A stretch of DNA of 64,000 bases, taken from contig NZ_FOXV01000007.1 in assembly GCF_900115815.1 (NCBI RefSeq), forward strand, positions 124,001-188,000, given 5' to 3'. Of the stretch, positions 54,372 to 63,742 are shown piece after piece. The position numbers and the translations under genes were made by a program. How positions within the stretch are numbered: the first letter of the stretch is position 1; each line of letters begins with the position of its first letter. The notes under the pieces are model-generated. The model saw only the letters and a program-made list of their open reading frames with translations. It was not told the DNA's origin and searched no databases. The stretch comes from Roseivivax halotolerans. Lineage in GTDB: Bacteria > Pseudomonadota > Alphaproteobacteria > Rhodobacterales > Rhodobacteraceae.

Positions 54372-55859
54372 ATGTCGAACACGGCACCGAAGACATCGCA
54401 GCGAAAGAGCGGCACTTCCACGAAAAGCGCGAAGCCTGCGAAGACGACATCCTCTGCCAAAGCGGCTAAGAGCGAAGCGCGCGACCGCGTGCGGCACAAG
54501 CAAAAGATCGGCAGCCGTCTCGAAGAATATCGCCGTTTGACGGAGGCCTATGTTGCCTCGCCGATCACGATGCGCCCCAAGGACATCACCGGGCAGGATC
54601 GGCGCCACCATGTGCGCGAGACCATCCTCGAGGACCATGCGGTTCGGATCGACCAGCAAGCTTTCGGAACCAAGGAGAAGTTCGACAAGCTCGCCTCCTC
54701 GCTCTTCAAGTTCTTCCGCGGCACCTCGCTGCTTTTCCATCGCGACATGCTGGGCGAAGATGCCCGGATGCCGACGGTCTTGGCGCTGGGCGACGTGCAT
54801 CCCGAGAATTTCGGCGTAATGCCCAATGCTGATAACGTGCCAATCTTTGGCGTGAACGATTTCGACGATGCGATCTACGCGCCGTTCTCGTGGGATCTCA
54901 AGCGTGGCACGGCAGGCTTCATGATCGCCGCGGAAGAAGAGGGCGGCTACAAGCGCAAGAAGCAGAAGAAGATCGCGCGCAAATTCCTCAAGGGCTATTT
55001 TGACGGCATGGCGCATTTTGCGCGCTACGAGACCGAAAGCAGCGAACAGATGCGCGAGGACAATGCCCCGAAAGTCATCAAGCGCCTGTTCGAGGAAGCC
55101 AAGAAGCCGCGCGAAGACTGGCTGTGGGATCGCTATCTCAATGAAACCGGTACGGGCTTCCGTGCCAGCGATGAGCTGACGCCGATCTCGACGCGCTGCG
55201 ACGAGTTCCAGAAGCTCATCGACAAGCTTGGCAAGCAGAACAACATCGAGGGAACGGGGCGGATCGGCTCACTGAAACTCAAGGATGTCGCGATGCGGCA
55301 CGGGCAGGGCACCGCGTCGCTCGGGCTGCCGCGCTATTACTGCCTTCTGGAGGGGCCGTTGCAGAACGCGACCGACGACCTGATCGTCGAGTTCAAGAAG
55401 GCGCGCCATTCCGCGCTCGACGGGCTGGTGCCGCCGCACGAGTTCGATGCGGGCGCAAAGGGCGACCGGATCGCACACGGCCAGTCCGTCCACCTCGCGA
55501 AAGGCGATGTCTTCTATGGCAGCGCCGAGATCGACGGCGAAAGCTTCATGACCCGCGAACGCGCGCCCTTCCGCGAGGATATCGATCTTGACGATTTGTC
55601 GAAGAAGTCATGGAAAGCCTACGCCCATGCGTGTGGCTGGGTGTTGGCGCAGGCCCATGCGCGGTCGGACGAGGCGGGCCAGCTCGATTACGATGTCGAG
55701 CAAAGCATCCTGGAGGCGGTGATGCCGCAACCGCTCTATATCGAGGACGTGATCCGCAGCGCCGAGGAAGCCGTCGAACGACTGCGCCGGGATCATGTGT
55801 TCTACAAGGAAGATCTCGAGAAAGGGGCCTTCGACAACACGCTAAGCCACTATCGCTGA
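54372..55859 (+). CDS. DUF2252 family protein
   Basis: The 495-residue protein has a Ser/Lys/Ala-rich N-terminus (1-45) and a DUF2252 core. It contains LALGDVHPENFG (about 137-148) followed by GVNDFDDA, similar to the GDxHxxN...DFD metal/phosphate motifs of choline-kinase and aminoglycoside-phosphotransferase folds. So it is probably a small-molecule kinase-like protein. Bacterial members lack an assigned function. Its end overlaps the convergent lipoprotein gene by 10 bp. Confidence 0.88.
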   Translation: MSNTAPKTSQRKSGTSTKSAKPAKTTSSAKAAKSEARDRVRHKQKIGSRLEEYRRLTEAYVASPITMRPKDITGQDRRHHVRETILEDHAVRIDQQAFGTKEKFDKLASSLFKFFRGTSLLFHRDMLGEDARMPTVLALGDVHPENFGVMPNADNVPIFGVNDFDDAIYAPFSWDLKRGTAGFMIAAEEEGGYKRKKQKKIARKFLKGYFDGMAHFARYETESSEQMREDNAPKVIKRLFEEAKKPREDWLWDRYLNETGTGFRASDELTPISTRCDEFQKLIDKLGKQNNIEGTGRIGSLKLKDVAMRHGQGTASLGLPRYYCLLEGPLQNATDDLIVEFKKARHSALDGLVPPHEFDAGAKGDRIAHGQSVHLAKGDVFYGSAEIDGESFMTRERAPFREDIDLDDLSKKSWKAYAHACGWVLAQAHARSDEAGQLDYDVEQSILEAVMPQPLYIEDVIRSAEEAVERLRRDHVFYKEDLEKGAFDNTLSHYR

Positions 55860-56425
55860 GGAACGGTAATGCCTTTCTCGGCCAGCACGACGTGACGGGG
55901 AAGCCAGTCGTAGCGCGCATCCTCTAGGGTTGGTCCCCAATAGAGGACACCGCCCTTGCGCCATGGGTCTATGACGAGACCTTCCTGCATGGTTTCCCCG
56001 CGCGCGCTCATGATGAGCGTGGAATGCTCGAGGCGCAGAATGTTACGCGGCGGCGCAACGGCGCGGTGCAGGTCGAGCGTCGCGAAATTCTCTGACCGCA
56101 TCCGGCGTTCCATGTCCTGCGCCCAGTGCCAGCACAGCCCGCGCGGCTTGAGGCCGGCATTGACCTTGGTGTTGTGAACGACAGGGCTGTCCTCGATCTC
56201 GTAAAGAGCGCGCAACTCGAGCGGATAGGTCACGGCGATACGCGCGGCGCGGTCTGCCTCCTCGGGATCGACGTTGGGATCGAGTTCGAGGAAGGCCTGC
56301 CGAAGCGCCGCGATCTCGGTGCGCGTAACGTCCGGCGTCTCGGGAATTGGCGCCGCGGCACAGGCGGTCAGAAGCGCGGCTAGGCAGACGAAGAGCGTGG
56401 TGCGCAGGTAGGCCAGGATTGTCAT
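55850..56425 (-). CDS. Hypothetical lipoprotein
   Basis: The 191-residue product begins MTILAYLRTTLFVCLAALLT with lipobox LTAC (Cys22), so it is a likely lipid-anchored envelope protein. The mature part holds the motifs GLCWHWAQDMERRM and DPWRKGGVLYWG, the pattern of an uncharacterised alphaproteobacterial family. It is transcribed separately from rpmE, beyond that gene's terminator. Confidence 0.8.
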   Translation of the reverse strand: MTILAYLRTTLFVCLAALLTACAAAPIPETPDVTRTEIAALRQAFLELDPNVDPEEADRAARIAVTYPLELRALYEIEDSPVVHNTKVNAGLKPRGLCWHWAQDMERRMRSENFATLDLHRAVAPPRNILRLEHSTLIMSARGETMQEGLVIDPWRKGGVLYWGPTLEDARYDWLPRHVVLAEKGITVPQR

Positions 56426-56513
56426 GGATGCTCGTATCCCTCACGTCCCGTGTTTTGAGCCCGCTTACCCCGGATTGCCGCATCTGTCGAATGACAGAGC
56501 CGGGAGGCCAACG

Positions 56514-56544
56514 AAAAACGCCGCCCCGACGCGGGAGCGGCGTT
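56514..56544 (-). terminator. Rho-independent terminator after rpmE
   Basis: An 8-bp stem (56517-56524 with 56537-56544) extended by CCCG/CGGG and a bulged base, closed by a 3-nt loop, is followed on the minus strand by a T5 run (A run at 56514-56518). It ends the rplS-rpmE transcript. Confidence 0.9.
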
Positions 56545-56567
56545 CGATCTTGCGGGCTGCGCCGACT

Positions 56568-56789
56568 TCAGAAGCCGAGGCCCTCGTACTTCTTCTTGAA
56601 GCGCGACACGCGGCCGCCCTGGTCCATCAGGCGCGAGGAGCCGCCGGTCCAGGCCGGGTGCACGGTCGGGTCGATGTCGAGGGTCAGCGTATCGCCCTCT
56701 GCGCCCCAGACGGTGCGGGTGTCGAAGGTCGTCCCGTCGGTCATCTTGACGGTCACGACGTGATATTCGGGATGAAGGTTCTTTTTCAT
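56568..56789 (-). CDS. rpmE: 50S ribosomal protein L31
   Basis: The 73-residue protein has the L31 pattern [33 protein letters not shown]. The zinc-binding cysteines (CxxC) of many L31 proteins are absent; this is a cysteine-free form that does not need zinc. Its start overlaps the rplS stop (ATGA). Confidence 0.95.
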   Translation of the reverse strand: MKKNLHPEYHVVTVKMTDGTTFDTRTVWGAEGDTLTLDIDPTVHPAWTGGSSRLMDQGGRVSRFKKKYEGLGF

Positions 56790-57193
56790 GTCGAGGATCC
56801 TTGCACCGGCTTCTTGCCGTCGCCCTTGAGCACCTTGTAGTTGACGTCTTCCGCGATACGGGCCGACTTGCCGCGGCGCGAGCGCAGGTAGTACAGCTTC
56901 GCGCGGCGAACACGGCCACGGCGCACGACCTCGATATGCTCGATATTGGTCGAGTAGAGCGGGAAGATCCGCTCGACGCCTTCGCCGAAGGAAATCTTGC
57001 GAACGGTGAACGAGCCTGCGACCCCGTGGCCGTTCTTGCGGCTGATGCAGACGCCTTCGAAGTTCTGCACGCGGGTGCGGGTGCCCTCGGTCACCTTGTA
57101 GCCGACGCGAATGGTGTCGCCAGCTTTGAAATCGGGAATCGTCTTCCCGAGCGAGGCGATCTGTTCCGCCTCGAGTTCTGCGATCAGGTCCAT
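56786..57193 (-). CDS. rplS: 50S ribosomal protein L19
   Basis: The 135-residue protein has the standard L19 sequence: [51 protein letters not shown] and [14 protein letters not shown]. It lies at the interface of the subunits. Its neighbours trmD and rpmE are as in most alphaproteobacteria. A C-terminal tail of about 15 residues is rich in Lys/Gly/Ser. Confidence 0.97.
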   Translation of the reverse strand: MDLIAELEAEQIASLGKTIPDFKAGDTIRVGYKVTEGTRTRVQNFEGVCISRKNGHGVAGSFTVRKISFGEGVERIFPLYSTNIEHIEVVRRGRVRRAKLYYLRSRRGKSARIAEDVNYKVLKGDGKKPVQGSST

Positions 57194-57245
57194 TGACCTT
57201 ACTCCTATGTCGCTTGCGGTTTTTTCCGCAAAGGTGATTGCCGCC

Positions 57246-58049
57246 TCAGAGCTCTTGGTCTTCGTCCGGGTCCCTATTCTGCGCTCGCAGATAAGCCCGC
57301 CAGAGATCAGGTCGTCTTTCCTTGGTCAGCCTTTCGGCCTGCACCCGCTGCCAGTCGGTGATCTTCGCGTGATGTCCCGAAAGAAGAATCTCGGGGATCG
57401 CGCGACCGTTCCAGACGGCGGGCTTCGTATACTGCGGGTGCTCCAATAATCCGTGCGAGAAGGATTCCTCCTCGACGGATTCCTGATTCCCGAGCACGCG
57501 CGGTATAAGCCTGACGCTCGCATCGATCAAGGCCTGCGCGGCAATCTCTCCGCCGGTGAGCACGAAGTCCCCGAGGCTGACTTCCTCGACCTCGTAGGCA
57601 TCGATCACGCGCTGGTCGAGTCCTTCGAAACGCCCGCAAATCAGCGTCATGCCCGGCCCCTCGGCGAGCGCCCGAGCACGGGCCTGCGTGAACGGTTTTC
57701 CGCGCGGCGAGAGGTAGAGGAGCGGCGCGCCCGGAAGCCGGGACTGCGCCGCGTCGAGCGCCGAGGCCATCACGTCCGGTCGCAGCACCATCCCCGCGCC
57801 CCCGCCCGCAGGCGTGTCATCGACGTTGCGGTGTTTGCCGTCGCCGAATTCCCGCAGCGGCACGGTTTCGAGCTGCCACAGCCCGTCCTTCAATGCGCGG
57901 CCTGTGAGGGACAGGCCCAACGTGCCGGGAAAGGCTTCGGGAAAAAGCGTGACGACCTGCGCGGTCCAGACGCCTTTCAGCCGCTTCTCGGCCATGAGGT
58001 CGCGCGGCTGGAGCGAGGCCTGGATGGATTTGCGGCCGAGTGAGCGCAT
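57246..58049 (-). CDS. trmD: tRNA (guanine37-N1)-methyltransferase
   Basis: The 267-residue SPOUT enzyme makes m1G37 in several tRNAs and prevents frameshifting. Motifs are [49 protein letters not shown] and [12 protein letters not shown]. The ATG at 58049 ([10 protein letters not shown]) has AAGGA ten bases upstream; an ATG at 57995 (MAEKRLKG) is the shorter alternative. It lies 71 bp after a hypothetical membrane gene and 52 bp before rplS. Confidence 0.96.
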   Translation of the reverse strand: MRSLGRKSIQASLQPRDLMAEKRLKGVWTAQVVTLFPEAFPGTLGLSLTGRALKDGLWQLETVPLREFGDGKHRNVDDTPAGGGAGMVLRPDVMASALDAAQSRLPGAPLLYLSPRGKPFTQARARALAEGPGMTLICGRFEGLDQRVIDAYEVEEVSLGDFVLTGGEIAAQALIDASVRLIPRVLGNQESVEEESFSHGLLEHPQYTKPAVWNGRAIPEILLSGHHAKITDWQRVQAERLTKERRPDLWRAYLRAQNRDPDEDQEL

Positions 58050-58120
58050 CTTGGCTGTCCTTGGAGCGGGTTCAGCCGCGTCCCTTACCCGCTTGGCCCC
58101 CTCTTGGCAAAGGGCCAGGT

Positions 58121-59245
58121 TCAGACCGGATCGAAATAATCCTGCGGCTGCGGTGTGCCGATCAGGATGCCCGCCTGAATGTCCCAGGCCCGGCGCGGTC
58201 GCGCGACGCTGCCCGAATAACAATCGAACGCGCCCTCGGGGAAGGGCCAGTCTTCTGCGAGTGCGCCAAGCTCGGCTTTTAGCGCCGGCCCCGCATCGAC
58301 GACCGCGTTTGCCGGATCGAGTCCGATCGTCTTGTTCCTGTACCCGCCCTCGTTCCAGCGCCGGATGGCATGACTCGCGCTTCGAAGGAACAGGGTGTCG
58401 CCCGTGGCTTCGGCGTCGGTCAGGAGCCTCTCACGCCCAATGCGCGCGAAGAACAGTGCAACACTCGCCCTGCTGAGCGTCGGTTGCTCAAGGCACCAGA
58501 GCGCCGCAGCCCGCAATCCTGGATCTCGAAGATCTCCCTCCGCGATGACCCGGTGCCAGAGGTCCGCGTCCGGCGCGGTCATCAACATGAGGCTCGTTTT
58601 CAGGTCCCAGGGGCGCGCCGCGCTATCTGCTAGGTCGAGCGTGGCGCGGTAGGCGTCGCGCGCCTCCTCGAAGGCCTCGCGCCGCTCTGCGAGCGCCGAG
58701 ATCTGGTCGCGGATGTCCGTGGCGAGCGCTGGATTGCGGAAGGATTGCGCGAGCTTTCCCGCGGCCACGGCATCGGCGAGGGCAAGCGTTTCGAGAACGT
58801 GCAGCTCCCGGAGCTGCGTCTCGCTCAACGCCTCGGCGCTGTCGGCCTCCCAAAGATCGACAACCTGCCCGACGATCCGCGACAGCGCGAAATCCATGCT
58901 GTCGGGCTCTGCCGGCCCGAACGGCTTGTTATCGGGGCAGTGACGCCGCACCAGCCGCGCCGCCACGCGGGCGCGAAGCTCGTCTGTGTCGGGTATGTCG
59001 ATGGGCGGCGTATGATGCGCCGCGGCCGTCAGCAGAGTGCCCTCGTCCCGTATGCCTGTATGTTCTTCTTTATCTCGTGTCCGCCGCGTGGCGTGAACAG
59101 CAACGAAAGCGAGGAAGATCGCCAGCGACGACACGCCGAACGGTCCGATCATCCCGAGGACGGGACCTTGCACAAAGCCCGGTACGGCAAGTGCCGCCAA
59201 GGCAGGTGCCAGAGCAACCGCTGAAAAGATCAATCGTTGCGACAT
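58121..59245 (-). CDS. Hypothetical membrane-anchored helical protein
   Basis: The 374-residue protein has two hydrophobic segments near the N-terminus (about 7-25 and 30-52), then a long mainly helical soluble part rich in Ala/Leu/Glu/Arg, with repeated LR/LA helices like HEAT or tetratricopeptide folds. No known domain or catalytic motif is seen. It starts at 59245 behind GAGGGGG. It lies between rimM and trmD, where no gene is found in the usual operon. Confidence 0.65.
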   Translation of the reverse strand: MSQRLIFSAVALAPALAALAVPGFVQGPVLGMIGPFGVSSLAIFLAFVAVHATRRTRDKEEHTGIRDEGTLLTAAAHHTPPIDIPDTDELRARVAARLVRRHCPDNKPFGPAEPDSMDFALSRIVGQVVDLWEADSAEALSETQLRELHVLETLALADAVAAGKLAQSFRNPALATDIRDQISALAERREAFEEARDAYRATLDLADSAARPWDLKTSLMLMTAPDADLWHRVIAEGDLRDPGLRAAALWCLEQPTLSRASVALFFARIGRERLLTDAEATGDTLFLRSASHAIRRWNEGGYRNKTIGLDPANAVVDAGPALKAELGALAEDWPFPEGAFDCYSGSVARPRRAWDIQAGILIGTPQPQDYFDPV

Positions 59246-59331
59246 CGTCCCCCTCAGGCCCGATATGTCGAAAAACATATCAACCAAAAGGGGCGGAAAC
59301 GTGGCGACGATGTGGCGCAGCCGCGAATTCC

Positions 59332-59859
59332 CTAGTCGAAGATCCCCGCAGGGGGATCGGCGATCAACCGGCCCGCGGCGAGGTCGACCGTTGGCACAGC
59401 TTCGCGAGTGAAGGGAAGGAGCGCTGTCTGCGACGATCCCGGCTGCGCGATCTCCAGAAGGTCGGTCGCGCCGTGGTTCAGAACCGCCTTCACATGACCG
59501 AGCGACACGCCGCCGGTATCCATGACTTCGAGCCCGATGAGATCGGCATGGTAGAACTCGTCATCGGGAAGCTGCGGCAAGCGCTCACGCGGTGCGTAGA
59601 GCCGAACGCTCTTGAGCGCATCGGCGTCTTCCTTGCTGCGAACGCCGGACAGCCGCGCGGCAAAGCCTTGCTTGACCGGCCGCGTGAGCTGGACGTGGAA
59701 GCTCTGCGAGCCGTCCTCGCTTTCAAGCGGGCCATAATCGGCGATGGCCTCCGGATCGGCGGTGAAGCTCTTCAAGCGCACTTCACCGTGGACGCCGAAG
59801 GCGCCGCCGATCATGCCCACGCAAATCCTGTCGCTCACGCTTTGCCTCGTCTCAGCCAT
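59332..59859 (-). CDS. rimM: Ribosome maturation factor RimM
   Basis: The 175-residue protein has the RimM N-terminal barrel ([20 protein letters not shown]) and the PRC-barrel C-terminal part ([20 protein letters not shown], then [19 protein letters not shown]). It binds S19 and helps 30S head assembly. ATG 59859 is preferred to a TTG 15 bp upstream. It lies 54 bp downstream of mipA and 86 bp upstream of the hypothetical gene. Confidence 0.95.
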   Translation of the reverse strand: MAETRQSVSDRICVGMIGGAFGVHGEVRLKSFTADPEAIADYGPLESEDGSQSFHVQLTRPVKQGFAARLSGVRSKEDADALKSVRLYAPRERLPQLPDDEFYHADLIGLEVMDTGGVSLGHVKAVLNHGATDLLEIAQPGSSQTALLPFTREAVPTVDLAAGRLIADPPAGIFD

Positions 59860-59913
59860 GCTCTCGCGTCTCAATAGCGCGGGCGCGGGCGGAGGTGCAA
59901 TCGCAGCGAACGA

Positions 59914-60684
59914 TCAGAAGCCGAGTTGGAAGGTCCGGGTCAGGCCGACGCGCGCGCCCCAATCGTCCTCGCGACCGTTCTCGACGATCGGGCTGTCGGC
60001 CGCGTCGTTCATGTAGCGGTCCCAGGTCACAGCCGTCTCGACGCCCCAGACATCGTTGATCTGGTAGGTCGCGCCGAATTCCATGCCTGCAGAGACCAGC
60101 CCGCCATCCGCGTCATAGGCCGGGTTGAGCACGCTCGCCTCGGAGGAGGACACGCCGAAGTAAGTGTCCGTGTACTCGGAATTGCCGAACAGAACCCGGG
60201 GACCGGCGGTCAGGGTCAGTTGATCGCTGGGACGGAGGATCGCATCGGCGCCCGCTTCGGCGACAACGCCGGTATGCCCGCCGAAGCCTTGGCGCACATC
60301 TGCGAAGGCCGCGAAGTTGCGCGTCGTGTAACCGACGCCAAGGCCAAGCTCGACCGCCGCGTCGATATCGTCGAGACCGGTCAGCGCATCGTATTCGCTC
60401 GCATCGCGCATCCCGATGTAATTGAACGAGCCGCGCAGCCCGAAGCCGAGCTTGTCTGTCCGGGGATCCGGATCGCCGAATTGCAGCGGGCCGATATTGA
60501 CCGAATTGAAGCCGAAGCCGAGATCGGGCTTCACCTCGTATTCCTCAGCGCCGAAATAGGCCGGGTCGGATGCCACGCCGCCGCGCAGAGTAAAGCTCAG
60601 CGCCGGATCGGCAGATTGCGCGGCGAGAGGCGCGGCAAGAAGGGTCGCGGCGAGGGTCGTCGAGGCGAGAAGCAGGCGGGTCAT
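59914..60684 (-). CDS. MipA/OmpV-family outer membrane protein
   Basis: The 256-residue product has a signal peptide (about 1-22, ending LAAQS) and a beta-strand rich mature part ending in Phe (TRTFQLGF), as outer membrane barrels do. The MipA/OmpV pattern is visible (SFTLRGGVASDPAYFGAEEYEVKPDLGF, in parts, about 29-56). MipA is known as a scaffold for MltA and PBP1B. The ATG at 60684 has GGAG six bases upstream. A strong terminator lies upstream, so it has its own promoter. Confidence 0.9.
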   Translation of the reverse strand: MTRLLLASTTLAATLLAAPLAAQSADPALSFTLRGGVASDPAYFGAEEYEVKPDLGFGFNSVNIGPLQFGDPDPRTDKLGFGLRGSFNYIGMRDASEYDALTGLDDIDAAVELGLGVGYTTRNFAAFADVRQGFGGHTGVVAEAGADAILRPSDQLTLTAGPRVLFGNSEYTDTYFGVSSSEASVLNPAYDADGGLVSAGMEFGATYQINDVWGVETAVTWDRYMNDAADSPIVENGREDDWGARVGLTRTFQLGF

Positions 60685-60795
60685 GTAGGCTCCGGATGCG
60701 TCGGATGTGGCGTGTTTGATCAAGCCTTATCTCGTCGCGCGCGACATTGCCAGTTTCCGCCGATCCCGTCTGTGTGATGCGCGAAAAGTCGCGAC

Positions 60796-60826
60796 AAAAA
60801 AAGCGCGCGGACGGGGCCCGCGCGCT
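60796..60826 (-). terminator. Rho-independent terminator of rpsP
   Basis: A perfect 9-bp GC stem (60802-60810 with 60818-60826, 7-nt loop) is followed on the minus strand by T7 (A run at 60796-60802). It separates rpsP from mipA. Confidence 0.95.
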
Positions 60827-60850
60827 CTTCGTTTCGGGCCGGGCCCGGAT

Positions 60851-61228
60851 TTACTCTTCTGCAGAGGCTTCCTCGGCGGGAGCTTCCGCGGCCGCGGCCT
60901 TCTCGGCGCGGGCTGCGGCGCGTTCCTGCGCGGCCTTGCCGGGCGTGCCTTTCTTGGGGTTCGAGCGTTCCTTCTTCTCGACTTCGCCAGCCGCTTCGAG
61001 GAAGCGGGAGACACGGTCGGTGGTGACGGCGCCATGCTCGATCCAGTGCTTGGCGCGCTCGACATCCATGATCACGCGGCGCTCGTCGCCCTTGGGCAGA
61101 AGCGGGTTGTAGGTGCCGATCTTCTCGATGAAGCGGCCGTCGCGCGGCATACGGCTGTCGGCGACGACGATCGAGTAGTGGGGGCGCTTCTTGGAGCCGC
61201 CGCGGGCGAGACGAATTTTGAGAGCCAT
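60851..61228 (-). CDS. rpsP: 30S ribosomal protein S16
   Basis: The 125-residue protein starts [20 protein letters not shown] and continues with [19 protein letters not shown], standard for S16. It carries a long Ala/Glu-rich C-terminal tail (about 90-125), common in this bacterial family. It is 47 bp from the chorismate mutase gene. Confidence 0.97.
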   Translation of the reverse strand: MALKIRLARGGSKKRPHYSIVVADSRMPRDGRFIEKIGTYNPLLPKGDERRVIMDVERAKHWIEHGAVTTDRVSRFLEAAGEVEKKERSNPKKGTPGKAAQERAAARAEKAAAAEAPAEEASAEE

Positions 61229-61275
61229 GGTTTATCTCCTTTGGGCTGTCTTTGATCGGGCCGGTCGCACCGGCC

Positions 61276-61584
61276 TCAGGATTGGTGCTTTCGGTGGTGC
61301 TGGATGACTTCCTGAATGATGAAATTCAGAAAGTTCTTGGCGAATTCGGGATCTAGGTCCGCGTCATGCGCCAAGGTTTCGAGCCGCGCGATCTGTTTTT
61401 CTTCCCGCGCGGGATCGGAGGGGGGCAGGCCGTGGCGCGCTTTCAGGACGCCGACGGACTGGGTGTGCTTGAACCGCTCTGCAAGCGTGAAGACGAGGAT
61501 CGCGTCGAGACGGTCGATCGACTCGCGGTGATGCTTGAGTAGCTCGGCCGCCTGGGCCGCGTCTGTGGCGGATGTCTCAGTCAA
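61276..61584 (-). CDS. Chorismate mutase, AroQ type
   Basis: The 102-residue helical enzyme rearranges chorismate to prephenate. It has the AroQ pattern: RESIDRLDAILVFTLAERF, then VGVLKARHGLPPSDPAREEKQ and FLNFIIQEVIQHH. No ATG lies in the family frame near the N-terminus. TTG at 61584 starts (M)TETSATDAA and overlaps the end of the GNAT gene by 8 nt. The surrounding order (GNATs, chorismate mutase, rpsP) is typical of Rhodobacterales. Confidence 0.92.
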   Translation of the reverse strand: MTETSATDAAQAAELLKHHRESIDRLDAILVFTLAERFKHTQSVGVLKARHGLPPSDPAREEKQIARLETLAHDADLDPEFAKNFLNFIIQEVIQHHRKHQS

Positions 61585-62176
61585 TGGCCCAGCCTTTCGG
61601 TTTGAAGAGAGGGTCGATGTAGTTCTGGATCTCCATCTCGATCCCGTGGGCCAGCTGCGAGCCTTTGAGGGCCGCCGGTTCGGGATGGCGGTAGCAGACA
61701 TCATGTCCATCGACGCTGGAGGCCGAATGGTCCTTCTTTGCGCCGAGCCGCTCGCAGAGGCGGATGGAATCGAGATCCTTGGGATCGAGGTAGGAGACCG
61801 CGCCATCCCAGCCGCGATCCTCGTAGAGATGCCGGCGTACGCGTGCCGTTGCCTCGAGCGCGTAACCGCGGCCCGCGCGGTCCGGCCAGATGATCCAGGC
61901 GATCTCGCGCTCTGGCCATTTCGCGGGCTGCCAGCCCCCGGCCATGCCCACGGTCTCGCCGGTCTCGCGCAGGTGGACCATCCACATCCCGAAGCCGCGG
62001 ATTTGCCAATGGCCGATCTCTGCGGCATAGAGCATCCAGGTCTCATACGGATTGAGCGGCCCGCCCATGAAGCGCGAGCGGTACGAAGCGAAGGTCGCCT
62101 TGAAGTCGGGATAATCCTGCGGCTCGGGCGCCCGCAATTCCAGACGGTGGGTGGAGAGGACGGGAATGTCGGTCAT
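61577..62176 (-). CDS. GNAT acetyltransferase 1 of the tandem array (RimJ/RimL type)
   Basis: The 199-residue protein has the Acetyltransf_3 pattern: STHRLELRAPEPQDYPDF, GHWQIRGFGMWMV, and the acetyl-CoA loop GRGYALEATARV, with the later SIRLCERLGA. It is longer than its neighbours by a C-terminal tail of about 25 residues. It may acetylate an N-terminal or small-molecule amine. ATGA overlap with the next array member. Confidence 0.92.
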   Translation of the reverse strand: MTDIPVLSTHRLELRAPEPQDYPDFKATFASYRSRFMGGPLNPYETWMLYAAEIGHWQIRGFGMWMVHLRETGETVGMAGGWQPAKWPEREIAWIIWPDRAGRGYALEATARVRRHLYEDRGWDGAVSYLDPKDLDSIRLCERLGAKKDHSASSVDGHDVCYRHPEPAALKGSQLAHGIEMEIQNYIDPLFKPKGWAID

Positions 62177-62703
62177 GCCGCGCCCTCCTGCTCGAGACGT
62201 GCGCGGTCGAAGCGGAAGGCCCGTTCATCCGCGTAGCGGGTCGGAATGGTCTCGTCGGCCACGCCGCCGAGTGCCTCGGCGATCCTGGCCGAGCGCGCGT
62301 TGCTTTTATGCACGATGGCAGAGAGCGCGGGCAGGGCAAGCGCCCGGAACGCGTGATCGCGCACGGCGAGACCGGCCTCGCGCGCATAGCCCTGTCCCTC
62401 GGCCTCGGGCGTCCAGAGCGTCCAGGTCAGCTCGGGCAGTGCGCCATCGGCCATTTGCATGAGCCCGGCGTGACCGAAACCCTCGTCCTCGCCGCGCAGG
62501 CAGATCGCGAAACGGCCGAAACCGCGCATCTGCCAATGTCCGATCATCGAGCAGAAGCGGTTGAACGCATCGACCCGGGAAATCGGCCCGCCGACGAACT
62601 CAGCGCGCGGCCCGGTATAGTAGCCCGCATAGGCTTCGAAATCGCCGGCGCGGAGCGGGCGCAGGACCAGCCGGTCGGTATGGAGAAAGACGCGCTCGGT
62701 CAT
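62173..62703 (-). CDS. GNAT acetyltransferase 2 of the tandem array
   Basis: The 176-residue protein is a close paralogue: HTDRLVLRPLRAGDFEAY, GHWQMRGFGRFAI, acetyl-CoA loop GQGYAREAGLAV. It has the same order of motifs as GNAT 1, 3 and 4. ATGA overlaps join it to both neighbours. Confidence 0.93.
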   Translation of the reverse strand: MTERVFLHTDRLVLRPLRAGDFEAYAGYYTGPRAEFVGGPISRVDAFNRFCSMIGHWQMRGFGRFAICLRGEDEGFGHAGLMQMADGALPELTWTLWTPEAEGQGYAREAGLAVRDHAFRALALPALSAIVHKSNARSARIAEALGGVADETIPTRYADERAFRFDRARLEQEGAA

Positions 62704-63215
62704 GCCGCGCCCTCTTGCAGGGCGGGATGGCGATAGACCCGGGCGAGCTTGCCGCGCAGCATGATATCGTCCTCGCGCACCGCACCGAGACGGATCGCGA
62801 GGCGCTGGGAGCGCTCGTTCTCGGGCGCGATAAAGCTCGGCATTTCGGTCAGCCCGAGATGGGTCGCGGCCGCCTTGCGCGCCGTTTCGACGGCCTCAAA
62901 GGCGAGCCCCTTGCCTTCGTGCTCTGCCGTGATGCCGTAGCCGAGTTCGGGCTCGGGCCAATCGACCGGGTGAAAGATACCGGCAAAGCCGATGAACGTG
63001 TCCGAACCCGCCAGGGTGACATGCCAGATGCCATGACCTCTGAGCCGCCATTGGCCGGCATTGGTAAAGATCGCGCGGCCCGCATCGTGCCGCTCAAGCG
63101 GCCCCCCATTCCACGCGCTGCGCGGATCGCGGAAATAGGCGGCCATTTCGCCCAGATCCTCAAGACGCGGCTCTCGCAGGGTCACACGCTCGGTATGGAT
63201 GACGGGAACGTTCAT
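62700..63215 (-). CDS. GNAT acetyltransferase 3 of the tandem array
   Basis: The 171-residue protein has HTERVTLREPRLEDLGEM, GQWRLRGHGIWHV and GKGLAFEAVETA. It differs from its neighbours in the first loop (GQWRLRGHG for GHWxxRGFG). ATGA overlaps on both sides. Confidence 0.92.
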   Translation of the reverse strand: MNVPVIHTERVTLREPRLEDLGEMAAYFRDPRSAWNGGPLERHDAGRAIFTNAGQWRLRGHGIWHVTLAGSDTFIGFAGIFHPVDWPEPELGYGITAEHEGKGLAFEAVETARKAAATHLGLTEMPSFIAPENERSQRLAIRLGAVREDDIMLRGKLARVYRHPALQEGAA

Positions 63216-63742
63216 GCCGCCACCGTCTCGGGGCCGGGATGTCGCCAGAGCTCGTCCTCGCCCATGTTCTCGTTGTGGTAGGTCCGCTCGTAGACCGCGC
63301 CGAGCCGCGTTGCGAGACGCTTGGAGCGGTCATTGTCGGGCAGAATGTTCGACGTAAGCGTGGTGAAACCGAGCTCGTCGTAGGCCCAGCGACGCGCGCG
63401 GCGTGCCGCCTCGAAGGCGATGCCCCGGCCTTCATAGCCGTCGAAAACCACCCAGCCGAGTTCCGGCTCGGGCCAGGTCTCGGGGAACCAGATGCCGGAA
63501 ATGCCTGCGGGCGCGGCTGTCTCGCGATCCTCGATCACGAAATAGCCGTAGCCGTGCCAATGCCAGTGGCCGACATTCATTGCGAACCAGCGCCAGGCGT
63601 CGCCGCGCTTGGCGATGTGGCCGAAGCCAGCGCTGCGTGCGGGGTCCATGAGGAAGGCCATGACCGCCTCGGCGTCGGATTTCTCCGGGCCGCGCAGGAT
63701 CAGGCGCTCGGTCTCGAGGCGGGGTGCGGCGGTTAGGCTCAT
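63212..63742 (-). CDS. GNAT acetyltransferase 4 of the tandem array
   Basis: The 176-residue protein has ETERLILRGPEKSDAEAV, GHWHWHGYGYFVI and GRGIAFEAARRA, with LATRLGAVYER near the end. ATGA overlaps on both sides. Confidence 0.93.
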   Translation of the reverse strand: MSLTAAPRLETERLILRGPEKSDAEAVMAFLMDPARSAGFGHIAKRGDAWRWFAMNVGHWHWHGYGYFVIEDRETAAPAGISGIWFPETWPEPELGWVVFDGYEGRGIAFEAARRARRWAYDELGFTTLTSNILPDNDRSKRLATRLGAVYERTYHNENMGEDELWRHPGPETVAA

